Shown here in pieces: positions 1 to 11,148 of a stretch of DNA of 61,809 nucleotides (position 1 is its first letter; every line of letters starts with the position of its first letter). The notes beneath the pieces were generated by a model. The model made no database searches. It was not told the origin of the DNA and was given only the letters and a program-made list of their open reading frames with translations. The stretch is from Stramonita haemastoma (Eukaryota; Mollusca; Gastropoda; Neogastropoda; Muricidae): assembly GCA_030674155.1 (NCBI GenBank), contig CM060320.1:8100984-8162792 (forward strand). Direction: 5' to 3'. The translations under genes and the position numbers were made by a program.

Positions 1-1165
1 GAGGGACTGGGACAGGTTTTTTGAGAAGATGGAATGCACATTCAGATCAGTGGACTTTGAGAAAGAAACCTGGCTGGGGTTGACTATTTTTTTTAATAGG
101 TTGTCTGTTGTATTTATTTATTTTTTGTACCCTGTATTGCGGGTTATATTCTCTCATAAAGTATGTTCATCTTCATCAATTCAAAACATTCATTTATCGT
201 CCAGTATCACTTAAGTGAAAGGACATGAAAGCTAAAAAACAGCAAAACGTGTTCAATTCCATAACAGTATGTAGCATTCTTACATTGTAATTGTAGTACA
301 CATATCAATGTATTATCTTGCAAGGGTTTTTTTCAGCAAAAAGGGATGTATAAAAAGTTATCTTGAGTATCCTAATTTATACTAGAACAAAGGCAATAGA
401 AAGATTGTCTGTTTTAGTCTGTTTCTTGAAGGTGAAGACAAAGATTTTGATCGTGTATTTTTTTTGTCCTTATAAAGAGAAAAATTTGCCCGTTTTTGTT
501 TTTCTTTCTGGAAAATGAAAGATTAATTAAACGTATGTAATCATTTAACATTTCTGCCCATCCTCCTTTTTAAGTATTTCAAAGTGTCGTGTTTAAGATT
601 TAATTTGTTAAAAAAAAAGTTCACGGCTGTAGTTTTGTTGATAATTGTTTTGCAAGCTGTTAGAATTTTTTTGCTGTACTGTTAAAACGAGATTAAATGG
701 AGTACTTTACAAGAAAAAATGTGCAAACTCAAGAATGTAATAGTCCTTCTCTAAGTAAATATTTCTGCAAGCCAGACTTTGTTGTACAAGCACTTGTTAG
801 TCAAGTAGCCCTGGCTATGTCTGAAAGTTATTACAAGAGATGTGATGTTCAGAGAGAGAGGGTAGGTGGATTGTTATTGTGAATGCTTTATTATTTTATT
901 TTTATATATAGGAAAATCAGTCTCTGTGTATTAGATGTGGATGTTATGATTTGCATTGTTGTGGTTTTTTATGTTCACCTTGTGAGAAGGTTCTAATGAA
1001 ACTAGAAATCGGTTTTGATCCTTAGATATTAATGTTGTATGCAGGGCGGATAAAAATCACATAAGTGCTGATAACTCTTGTTTGCTGGTCTGTCACTAGT
1101 GTGCAACTGCAGGTTGCCTTCCCTAGTAGAGAAAACATTCGGGTCGAGTCTTATTTATTGCATTT
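1..1165. other. AT-rich stretch without a recognised gene
   Basis: This stretch is AT-rich with many stop codons in all frames. The first 90 bases have a more balanced composition and stay open in one frame on the plus strand to an early stop, so the window might begin in the last exon or 3' untranslated region of a gene lying to the left. Nothing in it is recognisable as a protein family, and no splice site or polyadenylation signal is compelling. Confidence here is for the absence of a clear gene. Confidence 0.5.
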
Positions 1166-1249
1166 GGGGGGGGGGGGGGGGGGGGGGGGGGAGGGGAGGG
1201 GGGGTAAAGTTTTCTATAAATTGGGCAACTTCATTAGTACTGTATAATT

Positions 1250-1290
<41 letters not shown>

Positions 1291-1311
1291 TGTGTGTGTG
1301 TGTCTGTGTCT

Positions 1312-1347
<36 letters not shown>

Positions 1348-1361
1348 CTCTGTGTGTGTGT

Positions 1362-1408
<47 letters not shown>
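1166..1408. repeat. Poly-G run followed by long (GT)n microsatellite
   Basis: A run of 26 G residues (1166-1191) passes into GGA-rich sequence. After a 45-base spacer comes a GT dinucleotide tract (1254-1408) interrupted by a few CTGT units. The GT tract makes long CV/HT-type open frames on both strands that are not genes. Both tracts can adopt non-B structures (G-quadruplex and Z-DNA respectively). Confidence 0.95.
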
Positions 1409-1834
1409 CAAGGGGATCAGATGAATAAATGACTGTGTATGACATTTTAGGAAAGAGGTTTTTGGAAGGAGGGGTTAGGAGATATCTACCAATCAAGACG
1501 GTTGGGCGAAAAGCGCGCTAAGTGACAGTGATTTTTTTCTAGTATCCTTTATTTTGGAATTTAAAAATAAGTGGAAAAAAAAAGAAAGGAAAAGAACGCA
1601 ATACTCAATGTTCGGCAAAAATTTTTTTTCAGTTTCTTTCAATCCTTTTTCGAGCCCAAAAAAAAGGCCAACTTACAAGAAAAGCAAAATACAAATTTCT
1701 CTATACCTCCAAGTGAGTACATGTTTATTTTAGATTGAATAAGATTGAGTTATTTTGGATTTATCTATTTCAAAGCAGACAACTTTTTAAAGTTTCTTAG
1801 CTGGAATGAACATAGTGATAGTAAAAAAAGGAAA

Positions 1835-2120
1835 AGGTGTCCCATAGCCTATGTGGTCGTAGGGGAGCCAGGTATCAGAGGCCTCAGCTTCTCTAGGGAC
1901 CAGCATATTGAGGGCGGCGCCCATCTCCTCTCCCTCGCTGCTTTACCTTCCCTAACCCTAAAGAGGGCAGGTACCCATTTATGGCTGGGTGAACTGGGGG
2001 ACTGTACTGAAGCTAAGGTGCGCAAACGGTCACCCATCCACTTTGTAACCATGCTTGATGCTGCTTAACCTTAGCTTGGGGAAAGCGAGTGCTCTGGCCT
2101 CTGAGCTATCCCGTCCACAT
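1835..2120 (-). mobile_element. SINE with tRNA-like head and 5S-rRNA-like segment, copy 1
   Basis: Read on the minus strand, the element opens near 2115 with a tRNA box-A-like stretch (GATAGCTCAGAGGCCAGAGC). It continues at 2077-2027 with a segment resembling the internal control region of 5S rRNA, including TTAAGCAGCAT and GTGGATGGGTGACC. A body containing AAATGGGTACCTGCC follows, and it ends near 1840 in a CACCTTTT tail. The same order is seen at 2655-2965 and 48750-49056, which establishes a dispersed family. Any open frame inside it (about 1849-2052) is incidental. The 5S likeness is from memory of the conserved box C (TGGATGGG). Confidence 0.8.
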
Positions 2121-2146
2121 AGCGATAGTGGGACTGGAAATTTGCA

Positions 2147-2344
2147 ATTTGTGTCAAATTACCTACCATTGGATCTTTGTGCTATTGTGTCCACATACAT
2201 TCAGACAGTCTGACCAACAGCCCTTGCTTGCCTTAATGCCTAACTGTTCATACTAACTCTAACACTAACCCTGTTTTTCCCCCTAATCCTAGCCCTCTAT
2301 GTGGACATAAAAGCAGATGGTCACAATGGTAGTTTGACACAATA
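2147..2344. mobile_element. MITE-like element with imperfect terminal inverted repeats
   Basis: The left end (2147-2198) and right end (2298-2344) are imperfect reverse complements over about 45 bases. Both contain TGTGTCAAA, then CTACCATTG, and both inner ends read TGTCCACATA. About 100 bases of unrelated interior lie between. This is the architecture of a small non-autonomous DNA transposon or of any foldback sequence. No second copy was found in the window and no target-site duplication is certain, so the transposon reading is tentative. It directly abuts the head of the SINE at 1835-2120. Confidence 0.4.
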
Positions 2345-2654
2345 ATATAACTCGAGGATTTTTGGTGGTTGGGTGAGAAAAATTCTATTAAAACCCACAA
2401 CAGTGGTATGTATGTAAAGGGCGAAATGTGCTGTGCCTTCGACAGTCCCTAGAACAATCCCTAGATCGGAAATCTCTGCTAGGACGTTTTTCTTTAATGG
2501 CAATAATAATAATCTGGTGTTTTTCTTTTCGAACTGTGACAGTCGAGGAAGTAACACTGTGAAACAGATTTCTTACATTGGTGGTTAAAAGTAAATACAA
2601 AGCTCATATTTGCGGACTAAAATCACAAGCATTGCTTCCACTCTATTATAAATC

Positions 2655-2965
2655 GGGGCGGGATAGCTAAGTGGTCAGTGCTCCGTTTCCCCCAAGTCAA
2701 GTTAAAATTAAGCAGCATCGAGCGTGGTTACCAGTTGGATGGGTGATTGTTTGCACGCCTTGGCTTCAGTACAGTCCCTCCAGTTCACCCAGCGGTAAAT
2801 GGGTACCTGCCCTCTTTAGGGTCAGAGAAGGTAAAGCAGCGAGGGAGATGAGATGGGCGCTGCCCTCAAATATGCTGGCCCCCAGAGAAGCTGAGGTCTT
2901 TGATGCCTCGCTCCCCTACGAACACAAAGGTTATGGGACACCTTTACCTTTTTACCTTTACCCAT
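2655..2965 (+). mobile_element. SINE with tRNA-like head and 5S-rRNA-like segment, copy 2
   Basis: This is the plus-strand sister of the element at 1835-2120. A box-A-like head (GATAGCTAAGTGGTCAGTGC, 2662-2681) is followed by a 5S-like stretch at 2696-2749 with TTAAGCAGCATCGAGC and TTGGATGGGTGAT. The body contains AAATGGGTACCTGCC, and the tail is a short CTTTACC repeat at 2938-2963. It lies about 530 bp from copy 1 in opposite orientation, so the two can form an inverted pair. Confidence 0.8.
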
Positions 2966-3203
2966 TACGATAGTATTTATATCTGTGGGTATTTTTCAAG
3001 AAAATAACATTTTAGCCCAGGGGAGGTCACATAATGAACAAGCAGTGCTAAGGACAGCCTCTTTCTTTCTGTCTTTTACTTAGGTAGCTACGCCCTACTA
3101 CTACCCCCTCCCATATCTGATGTATGGGTTCGTATGCTATGCCTGCAAAGGAGTGGTTGTTCGGGTCTGAGAATGGTTGGCAGGGGGGAGGGGGATGGAG
3201 AAG

Positions 3204-3364
3204 GTGTGTGTGTGTGTGTGTCTGTGTGTCTGTGTGTCTGTGTGTGTCTGTGTGTGTCTCTGTGTGTCTGTGTCTGTGTGTCTGTGTGTGTCTCTGTCTG
3301 TGTCTCTGTCTGTGTCTGTCTGTCTGTCTGTCTAAGAGGGAAGATTGGGGGGGGGGGGGGGGGG
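3204..3364. repeat. Compound GT/CTGT microsatellite ending in a G run
   Basis: GT and CTGT/CTCT units run from 3204 to 3333, followed after a 13-base interruption by a G run at 3347-3364. Open frames across it on both strands are repeat translations. Confidence 0.95.
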
Positions 3365-4163
3365 AGTAGTATAAGACTCTTTAGAAAGAGATGAACAAAG
3401 AGGAAGCACAAGGATCGGTGGAAAGCTTCGGAAGGGGAGGGGAGAGTGATGGTAATGGTCGGTGTATCAGTGAATATTTGGAGGTAGGGAGGACAGGTTT
3501 ATGAATGGGGAAGGGATTAGGAGGTTAGGAGACAGTTTATTAAGGGGTGTTGAATTGAAGGTGGGCAGAATGTGGGAGTGGAAAAAGATGGCAGAGAGAG
3601 AGAGAGAGGGAGGGAGAGGGGGGTATGGTTTGGGGGTATTTTGGGGTATGTTTTTTTTGGCAGGCAAATCCATGCAATTGCACACTTCTGACAATCAGCA
3701 TAGAAATGTTTTCAGAGAAATAATCACAAAAGTGAGTTTATTGCATGTGTGTGTGTGTGTTTAATGAAACATACTATGAGGAAAATAACAAAGAATATAA
3801 TACTGTATAACTTTTTTGGCCTTTAAAGATTGGCGCAATGAAGCACCCAGTGGCCCTCCATCCCCCTTCCCCCCAAAAAAAAAGAGGAAAAGGGAAAAAT
3901 AGATACTGCTCCTTGATTTACATTTACCACAACCCCTCCCCACCCCTCATCCCGCCCAAACAACTGTTTTTGCTTTTGTACAGTGTTATGTGTATGCACA
4001 AGATATTTTTTATGTGGAAGAAGTAGCAAGAGAGATGCCACTTTAATCCAATTTTAATTTTAAATTCAATTTTAACTTTTAAAAATATTTTTTTGTTTTA
4101 ATTCATTCTCTTATATCGAGGATTATGGAATAAGCACTGGTTTGCTATTTTACTTTTTTTTAC

Positions 4164-4184
4164 TTTTTTTTTTTTTTTTTTTTT
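4164..4184. repeat. Poly-T run
   Basis: A run of 21 T within the first unit of the tandem array, next to an ATCCAGTCCCC motif that resembles the 3' end of the tRNA-type SINE family A in minus orientation. Confidence 0.85.
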
Positions 4185-5056
4185 ACATCCAGTCCCCAAG
4201 AATATAAGCTCGGATCAGTAACACTCTGGCTAAAAGTGAATACTGGCAGATATTTTTTTCTGACATGTCCTTTTTTCATGTAAAGCTTTGAATGTTTTTT
4301 TTTAATTGCATCAGTTAAAATAACCCACCCTTAAAACTTGGAACTTGCAGTTTGTTATAAAGAAAGTTTGAAGAATCTTTGCTCTGCTGGCTATGCTGCT
4401 AGCCTGTCCCTGAAACAATGTATTGAATAATATGGGATTGACTGAAAACTTATACCATGAAAAATACCTTTTCTATTAATCCGGTGAGAAAAGTATGTCT
4501 CGAGGTGATTTTTTATGGCAGGAAGTACCAATGTATTTTAGCTTTTTCCCCTGCAAACTTGTGGGTCCTTTTCTTTTTGTGTTGCTTGTAAATAACAATG
4601 TTATTGCTCATGTTGAGCATTGCTATCATCTTACGTTTTGAGGGAGTTCAAAGAAATGGAAGATGCTGTACAAAATGCAATAGTGGTGATATTGGAGACA
4701 AATTTCATTAAATTTTTATTTGTCCAATATTTGACGAAACTCGTAAAAAAATGTTTACCAAAATATTAAGCTAAACACCTACACACCGCGAAGTATGAAC
4801 AACTCTTTTCTTAACGAAATAGATATCTGATCAATGCTGTTAAAATGATTGATATGATCAGAAATAACATGTAAACATTGCTTTAAGTTTATGTGTGAAC
4901 AGCTTTTTGTTCCATAGTAATTGTTCAAATATTCAGTTACATGGTGCATGTGTTGTTCAGTTATGATTTTTGGTCATTGTTATATAAATTTCTCCATATC
5001 CCTATAGGGAGGACAGGAAATAATTTGATTTTTGAAAAAAAGAAAAGCACATTTGA

Positions 5057-5073
5057 GGGGGGGGGGGGGGGGG
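5057..5073. repeat. Poly-G run in array unit 1
   Basis: A run of 17 G immediately precedes CAATGAAGAAAG. Homologous positions in other units carry G runs or GGT repeats (7588-7598, 10405-10425, 11122-11148, 12362-12373), so the run is an inherited hypervariable feature of the array. Confidence 0.9.
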
Positions 5074-5431
5074 CAATGAAGAAAGCCTGTGATGCACAAA
5101 TTGAGAAGAAAAACCAGAAAGAAAAATTTCATAGTGTTTGGGTTTTTTTTGCCTGCTTAACTTACGGGAGTTACTAAGTTGGACAAACAAAAACGAATTT
5201 ATTTTAGTCTGTACTATTTGTAAAAAAGTGGTGGGTTATTGGCAGATCTGTGTACTGATCTTTCCATGTGAAGACCATTGCAGATCTTACAGCAACACAC
5301 CATTGTTCTAAAAAAAAAAAAACGTCCATAGTTTAAGAAGTGAAGTGGCTACAACCTCCTTTGTGTGCACTGCTTAAATGGAGAACCTATAGTGTTGGGT
5401 TTCAGCTTGGTATTTCTGTCAAAGTAATCTT

Positions 5432-5437
<6 letters not shown>

Positions 5438-5509
<72 letters not shown>
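5438..5509. repeat. (GA)n microsatellite
   Basis: An almost perfect GA tract. It is followed by an ATTT-rich tail that belongs to the adjoining minus-strand SINE. Confidence 0.95.
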
Positions 5510-5510
5510 T

Positions 5511-5862
5511 TTATTTTATTTATTTATTTAATCTTTTATATCGAGGATAACAGAATAAGCAATCATGTGCTTTTTTTCATCCGTCCCCGTGTGTATGCAG
5601 TTTTTGTAAATATTGTCATCTGTTCCCACCGGCACACGATGGCCTACTCTTACGAAAAGCGGAACAGGATTTAACGTGTGCGCAAGATGTTCTGCGTGCG
5701 TTCGCACACGGGGCCTCGGTTTAAAGTCTCATCCGAAGGACTTTTGGGGAGAGTAGAGTCAGCACTGATGTTAACTCCAGGAGAAAAATCTCCTCGACGG
5801 GACTCGAACCCGGGTCGTCAAATTGCCAGCGCAATGTTCTGACCACTAGGCTATCGTCCCCC
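5511..5862 (-). mobile_element. tRNA-derived SINE, family A, full length
   Basis: On the minus strand a tRNA-like head has box A at 5856-5841 (CGATAGCCTAGTGGTC) and box B at 5811-5799 (GGGTTCGAGTCCC). A body follows with GGATGAGACTTTAAACCGAG, then GTTCCGCTTTTCGTAAGAG and GCCATCGTGTGCCGGTGGGA. The 3' end reads TATCCTCGATATAAAAGAT and passes into an AAAT tail. It is nearly collinear with the plus-strand copy at 53178-53525. RNA polymerase III promoter boxes are visible, but activity is not known. Confidence 0.9.
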
Positions 5863-5873
5863 AGAGAGAAGAG

Positions 5874-5924
<51 letters not shown>
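5863..5924. repeat. (GA)n microsatellite at SINE 5' edge
   Basis: A GA tract with three GGA interruptions begins exactly where the SINE head ends, so the SINE lies between two GA tracts (5438-5509 and this one). This suggests insertion into, or duplication of, a single GA tract. Confidence 0.95.
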
Positions 5925-7587
5925 CTTTGAAGTTGAGTTTTACCCTTTTTGTTTTTACCATCTTAATACCTGATTTTGATGAAATTGCTGTAGTTGTTGT
6001 TTCAGATGCTTAGATTTGTACAACTTTGTCTATGTGTGTGCATATGTTTGAAATGATGGGGATTTTTTTTTTACGAAAATGATAATCAGTTAAATATTGA
6101 CTTTCTAGCTGCTTCAGAGTGTTGGCAAAATAGGAAGGCAAGGACATTGTTCATGTTGAAGTGTTGTGTTTTTTTTGGCCAATGAAGAAAGACATGTGAA
6201 GCACCCATTTGTGGAAATAAAAAGAAGAAAAAGATTTTTTTTAAAAAATGGTGCTCCATGATCTGCATGCAACTGAGGCCCCTCCCAAAAAACAACAAAA
6301 ACTGTTGGTAAATTTTCGATATGATGCAGTAGAGGAGTGTCATTTTATTTATTTCGAGGACAACAGAATAAGCACTCATGTGCTTTTTTTTTTTACATCC
6401 AGTCCCCGTGTCAGCTGATTTGTGTGCATGTACCTTAACCTAAGAATTCGTGATGTTGGTTCCACTATTTTTTTGTAAATACAAATCTGAAAACAAAGGA
6501 AGACCTTTGATCTTAGTTTTTAAATTTATTTACTGTCTTATGTGCTTGATTTTGACAGGACTGCTTTGGTTATTCTAGATGCTTTAAGTTTCTCTGAAGC
6601 TTTATGTGTCTGTGTACACGTTTGAAAGTTTTTTATATTATTAAAATTATTACCAAAAAATTTATAAAACTGTAATCAGATACTCCAGACTATCATTAAA
6701 ACAGGAGTTAGGTCATGGGTCATGTTGAAGAAAATATACACATTATTTGGGGAAGAGGGGGATGGTGGTAATGAAGGAAGATGTGCAGCACCCTTTTGTA
6801 AAAGAAAAAGGAAAAAGAAAAGATATTGCTCCATGATATTCATTCAACAGGATACCTCCCACACACACTCAAAGAACCGTTTTTGCTTTTGTACAGTGTT
6901 TTATTTATGCACAAAGGATTTGAGCAAGAGAAAGGTACCCTTTAATCCAATTTAAAATTTAAACTCGATTATAATTTTTTTGTTTTATTCTATTTCTATT
7001 TCAATTCATTAATTTATATCAAGGGATTATCGATCAAGGAATGTGTGCTGTTTTCTTTTTTTTGTTTTTTTGTTTTTTTGTACATCCTGTCCCCAATAAT
7101 ATAGCCTCAGACCGGGAGCGAGGGGTTGTGATACTTGTTCATATAAGTAGTAATGGGGCAAGAAATGAATACTGGTAGAGGTTATTTTTTGGTCTGACAT
7201 AGTTTACTTCCTTTTTTCATGTGAAGCTTTTAAAGTTTGACATCGGTTAAAAGAGTTCACCCTAAAATATTAAAACTTAAAAGTTTGTTATAAAAGAATG
7301 TCCTAGAATAATCTTTGCTCTGTTGGCTATGCTGCTAGCTTGTCCCTGAAACGATGTTCTGAATGTCGGATTGAATGAAGATTTATACCTTGAAATATAC
7401 CCTTCCTACTGATGGGATGAGAAAAGTATGTCCTAAGATAGGCCAAACTCTGATAAGTGGATGTACCAATCTATGTTAGCTTTTTGTGCAAACTTGTGGG
7501 TCCTTTTTTCTCGGTGTATTCCTTGGTTTGCTTGTAAAATGTTATTGCTCATAAATTGAGAAAAAAAGAAAGCAGTTTTTTTTTTTT

Positions 7588-7605
7588 GGGGGGGGGGGAG
7601 GGGAG

Positions 7606-7666
<61 letters not shown>
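7588..7666. repeat. G run plus (GA)n microsatellite
   Basis: A G run (7588-7598) passes into GA dinucleotides to 7666. The 11 G residues sit at the array position that carries G runs in other units. Confidence 0.9.
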
Positions 7667-7668
<2 letters not shown>

Positions 7669-7811
7669 AGCGCTTTGAAGTTGAGTTTAACCCTTTTTGT
7701 TTTTTACCATCTAATTACCTGATTTTGACAAGACTTGCTTTAGTTAAGATGCTTAGATTTGCGCAGCTTCAAATGTTTATGTGTGTATATCTATTTGAAA
7801 TGTTTTAATTG

Positions 7812-7973
7812 ACTAAAATGATTATATTCAGTTAAACTAAAATGATTATATTCAGTTAAACTAAAATGATTATATTCAGTTAACTAAAATGATATTCAGT
7901 TAAACTAAAATGATTATATTCAGTTAAACTAAAATGATTATATTCAGTTAACTAAAATGATTATATTCAGTAA
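7812..7973. repeat. 24-bp minisatellite, about seven units
   Basis: The unit ACTAAAATGATTATATTCAG plus TTAA is repeated head to tail about seven times with almost no substitutions. Two copies are shortened by small deletions (loss of AA, loss of TTA). The low divergence shows that this expansion is much younger than the surrounding array units. Confidence 0.95.
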
Positions 7974-10404
7974 CAGTGAAACTGTTACTAGCTGCTTCAG
8001 ACTATAGGCAAAATAAGAGAGGAAGGTCAATGCTCATGTTGTTGGTAGGGTTTTTTTTTTTGCCAATGAAGAAAGACATGTGAAGCACCCATTAGTGGAA
8101 GTAAAAAGAAGAAAAAAAGATGGTGCTCCATGATCTGCATGCAACTGAGGCCACCATTTAAAAAACACACCATAACTGAATATTTTCTGCAATGTTGTTA
8201 AAATGTTTCATTTTTGTGCATAGATCGTTCCACAATGTGTTTTTTTTGTAATGTTTTTCTTTAATTCATGAGTTTATGGGAGCAAATGTTTATTGAAAAA
8301 TGTGATACAAACTTGTAATATTCTATGCTATTTGCAATTCCATTGTGTTAAGTTCGTGTTGCTGTCAGATCTGTGTACTGAGCTTCCATGTGAAGAGCAT
8401 TGCAGATTTTACAGTGACACATCAACGTTTTTGAGAAAGTGTACTGATGATGGAGATGTGTCATTTTATGGATTTATTTTATTTTGAGGATAATGGAATA
8501 AGCATTCATGTGCTGTTTTATTTTACATCAAGTCTCCATTTCAGCTCATGTGTGTGCATGTACATTAGTCTAAGAATTTGTAATGTTGGTTTTTCCTATT
8601 CTTGGTAAATTCAAATCTCTATAAAAAGAAAAGAAAAGAAAGCCTTTGATCTTAGTTGTAAATTTATTTACCATCCTTTTTTTTTATTTTATAGTTGCTA
8701 TTAGTTTCTGTAAAGCTTTACAGTGAAACATATGTTTGAAACGGATTTTTTATTATTGAAATTTGAAATGGTTATAATTAATTAATTTATAAACTGTTAT
8801 CAGATGCTCCAGACTATCAGTAAAACAGGAGTTGGAAGGGTCATGGGTTATGTTGAAGAAATGGAACATTTTTGGGGGAGAAAGGGGTGGTAGTAATGAA
8901 GAAAATATGTGCAGCATCCTTTTATAAAAGAAAAAAAGAAAATATAAGACCCTGCTCCATGATTTGCATTCAACAGTAATCCCCACCCCCACCCTTACCC
9001 CCAGCCAATTTTTTTTTCTTCTTTTGTACAGTGTTGTATGTATGCACAAAGGATTCTTAAGTGAAAGGAGCAAGAGAAAGGTGCCACTTTAATCCAATTT
9101 TTATTTTGAAATAGATTATAATTCATTTTTTTTTTTTAAATTTCATTCACTTACGTCCGGGATTAGGGATCAAAGAGTGTGTGCTGTTCTTTTTATTTCT
9201 GTTTTGTTTAGGTTTGTGTGGGTTTTCGTTTTTTTAACATCTAGTCCCAAGAATATAGACTCTGACTGGGTGGGAGGGGGTGTGATACATGTTCAGATCA
9301 GTAGAAATGTGGCAAAAAGTGACTCCTGAGAGAGATTTTTGTCTGACAAACTTTATTTCCCTTTTTCTTGTGAGGCTTTAAAAGTTGGCTTTAAAAGCTG
9401 CTTCAGAGTGTTGGCAAAATAGGAGGGCAAGGACATTGCACATGTTGAAGTGGGTTTTTTTTTGGCCAATGAAGAAAGACATGTGAAGCACCCATTTGTG
9501 GAAGTAAAAGTAAAAAGATGGTGCTCCATTATCTGCATGCAACTGAGGCCACCAAAAATACCCACCCCAAAATTCTTTTTTTTTAGTTTTAGATGTGTGG
9601 ATGTGTACGAGTGTTAAACATTCTTGCAAAATATAGTGAATATAACTGAATAATATTTTCTGCAATGTCAGTTAAAATGTTTCATTTTTTGTGCATTGTT
9701 TGTCATTCCACAATGTGGAGGGGTTTTGTCATGTTTTTCTTTGATTCGTGAGTTTCTTATAGCATATGCTAATTTAAAAGATACAAACTTGTAATAAATA
9801 TCATATGCTATGTGCAATTTGTGTTTAAGTTCCTGTTGTTGTCAGATCTGTGTACTGATCTTCCATGTGAAGAGCATTGCAGATTTTACAGGGGCACATC
9901 AATGTTCATGTGAAAATGTGTACTGATGATGGAGTAGAGGTGTCATTTTATTTATATTAATTTTTTTTTTAAATTTATTTTGAGGATAATGGAATAAGTA
10001 CTCATGTGGTATTTTGTTTTGCATCCAGTCTCTGTGTCAGCTCATGTTGTGCATGTACCTTAACCTAAGAATTCCTGATGTTGGTTTCACTATTTTTTGC
10101 TATTGTAAATACAAATCTAAAAACTGAAAGCCCTATAATCATTAGTTTTGAAATTTATTTACCAACCTTTTCAGTGCTTGATTTTGACATGACTGCTTTT
10201 GTTTTAGATGCTTGAAGTGTTTGTAAAGCTTCAATTATGTGTTTGTGTACATGTTTGAAACGCATTTTTTATATTATTTTTTTATATATTGAAAATGGTT
10301 TAATAAGTTAGTTGATAAAACTATTATAAGATGCTCAAGAGTGTTAAAAAAAGGAGTTAGAAGGTCATGGGTAATGTTGAAGAAAAAGGGAAACTTTTTT
10401 CAAG

Positions 10405-10425
10405 GGTGGTGGTGGTGGTGGTGGT
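10405..10425. repeat. (GGT)n trinucleotide repeat
   Basis: Seven GGT units stand where other units of the array have a pure G run, immediately before AATGAAGAAAGACATGTG. Confidence 0.9.
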
Positions 10426-11121
10426 AATGAAGAAAGACATGTGCAGAACCCTTTTGTAAAAGAGAAAGGAAAAGATAGTTCTCCATGATCTGCATTCAAC
10501 GGGAACCCTCTCTCCCCCTCAAAGAACTGTTTTTGCTTTTGTACAATGTTAAATGTATGCACAAAGGATTATTATGTGGGAGAAGTAGCAAGAGAAAGGT
10601 GTCGCTTTAATCCATTTTTAATTTTAAATTCAACTATTTTGTTTTGTTCTATTTTTATTTTAATTCATTTATATCTGGGATGATGGCTCAAGGACTGTAT
10701 GCTATTCTTTTTATTTTTTGTTTTGTTTGTTATTTTCTTTTACATCCAGTCCCCAAAAATATAGGCTCAGACTTGGTGGGAGGGGGTGTGATACATGTTC
10801 AGATCAGTAGAAATGGGGCAGAAGGTGAAGATTGGGAGAGGTTTGGTTTTGTCTGACATATTTTACTACTTTTTTCATGTGAAGCTTTAAAAGTTTTTTT
10901 TAATGACATAAGTTAAAATAATACACTTTTAAAAACTTAGAACTTGTAGTTTCTTATTAAAAAAGAGTTTGCTCTGTCAACTATGTTGCTAGCTTGTCCC
11001 TGAGTGTTCTGAATAATGTAGGATTGACTGAAATTTTATACCTTGAAAAATACTCCCTTCTATTAATCTGAAAAAAATATGTCCCAAGATGACCTTTTGA
11101 TGGCAGGAAAAGAAAGCAATT

Positions 11122-11148
11122 GGGGGGGGGGGGGGGGGGGGGGGGGGG
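11122..11148. repeat. 27-base poly-G run
   Basis: One of the two longest uninterrupted G runs in the window. It is directly followed by TAGTGAAGAAAGGCATG, the landmark of the array unit. Confidence 0.9.

Noticed and set aside
20..90. Last exon of a protein-coding gene at the left edge
   Set aside because: A short open frame at the edge is followed by AT-rich sequence, but there is too little to identify a protein and no splice acceptor is in view.
1214..1496. Minus-strand open frames of 65-81 codons rich in T and H
   Set aside because: They are translations of the GT/CA microsatellite. The same applies to all CV, TH, SL, DRQT, ER and YLSI frames through the window.
2027..2077. 5S rRNA gene
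   Set aside because: Only the internal control region is similar. The flanking 5S ends are absent and the sequence is part of a dispersed SINE.
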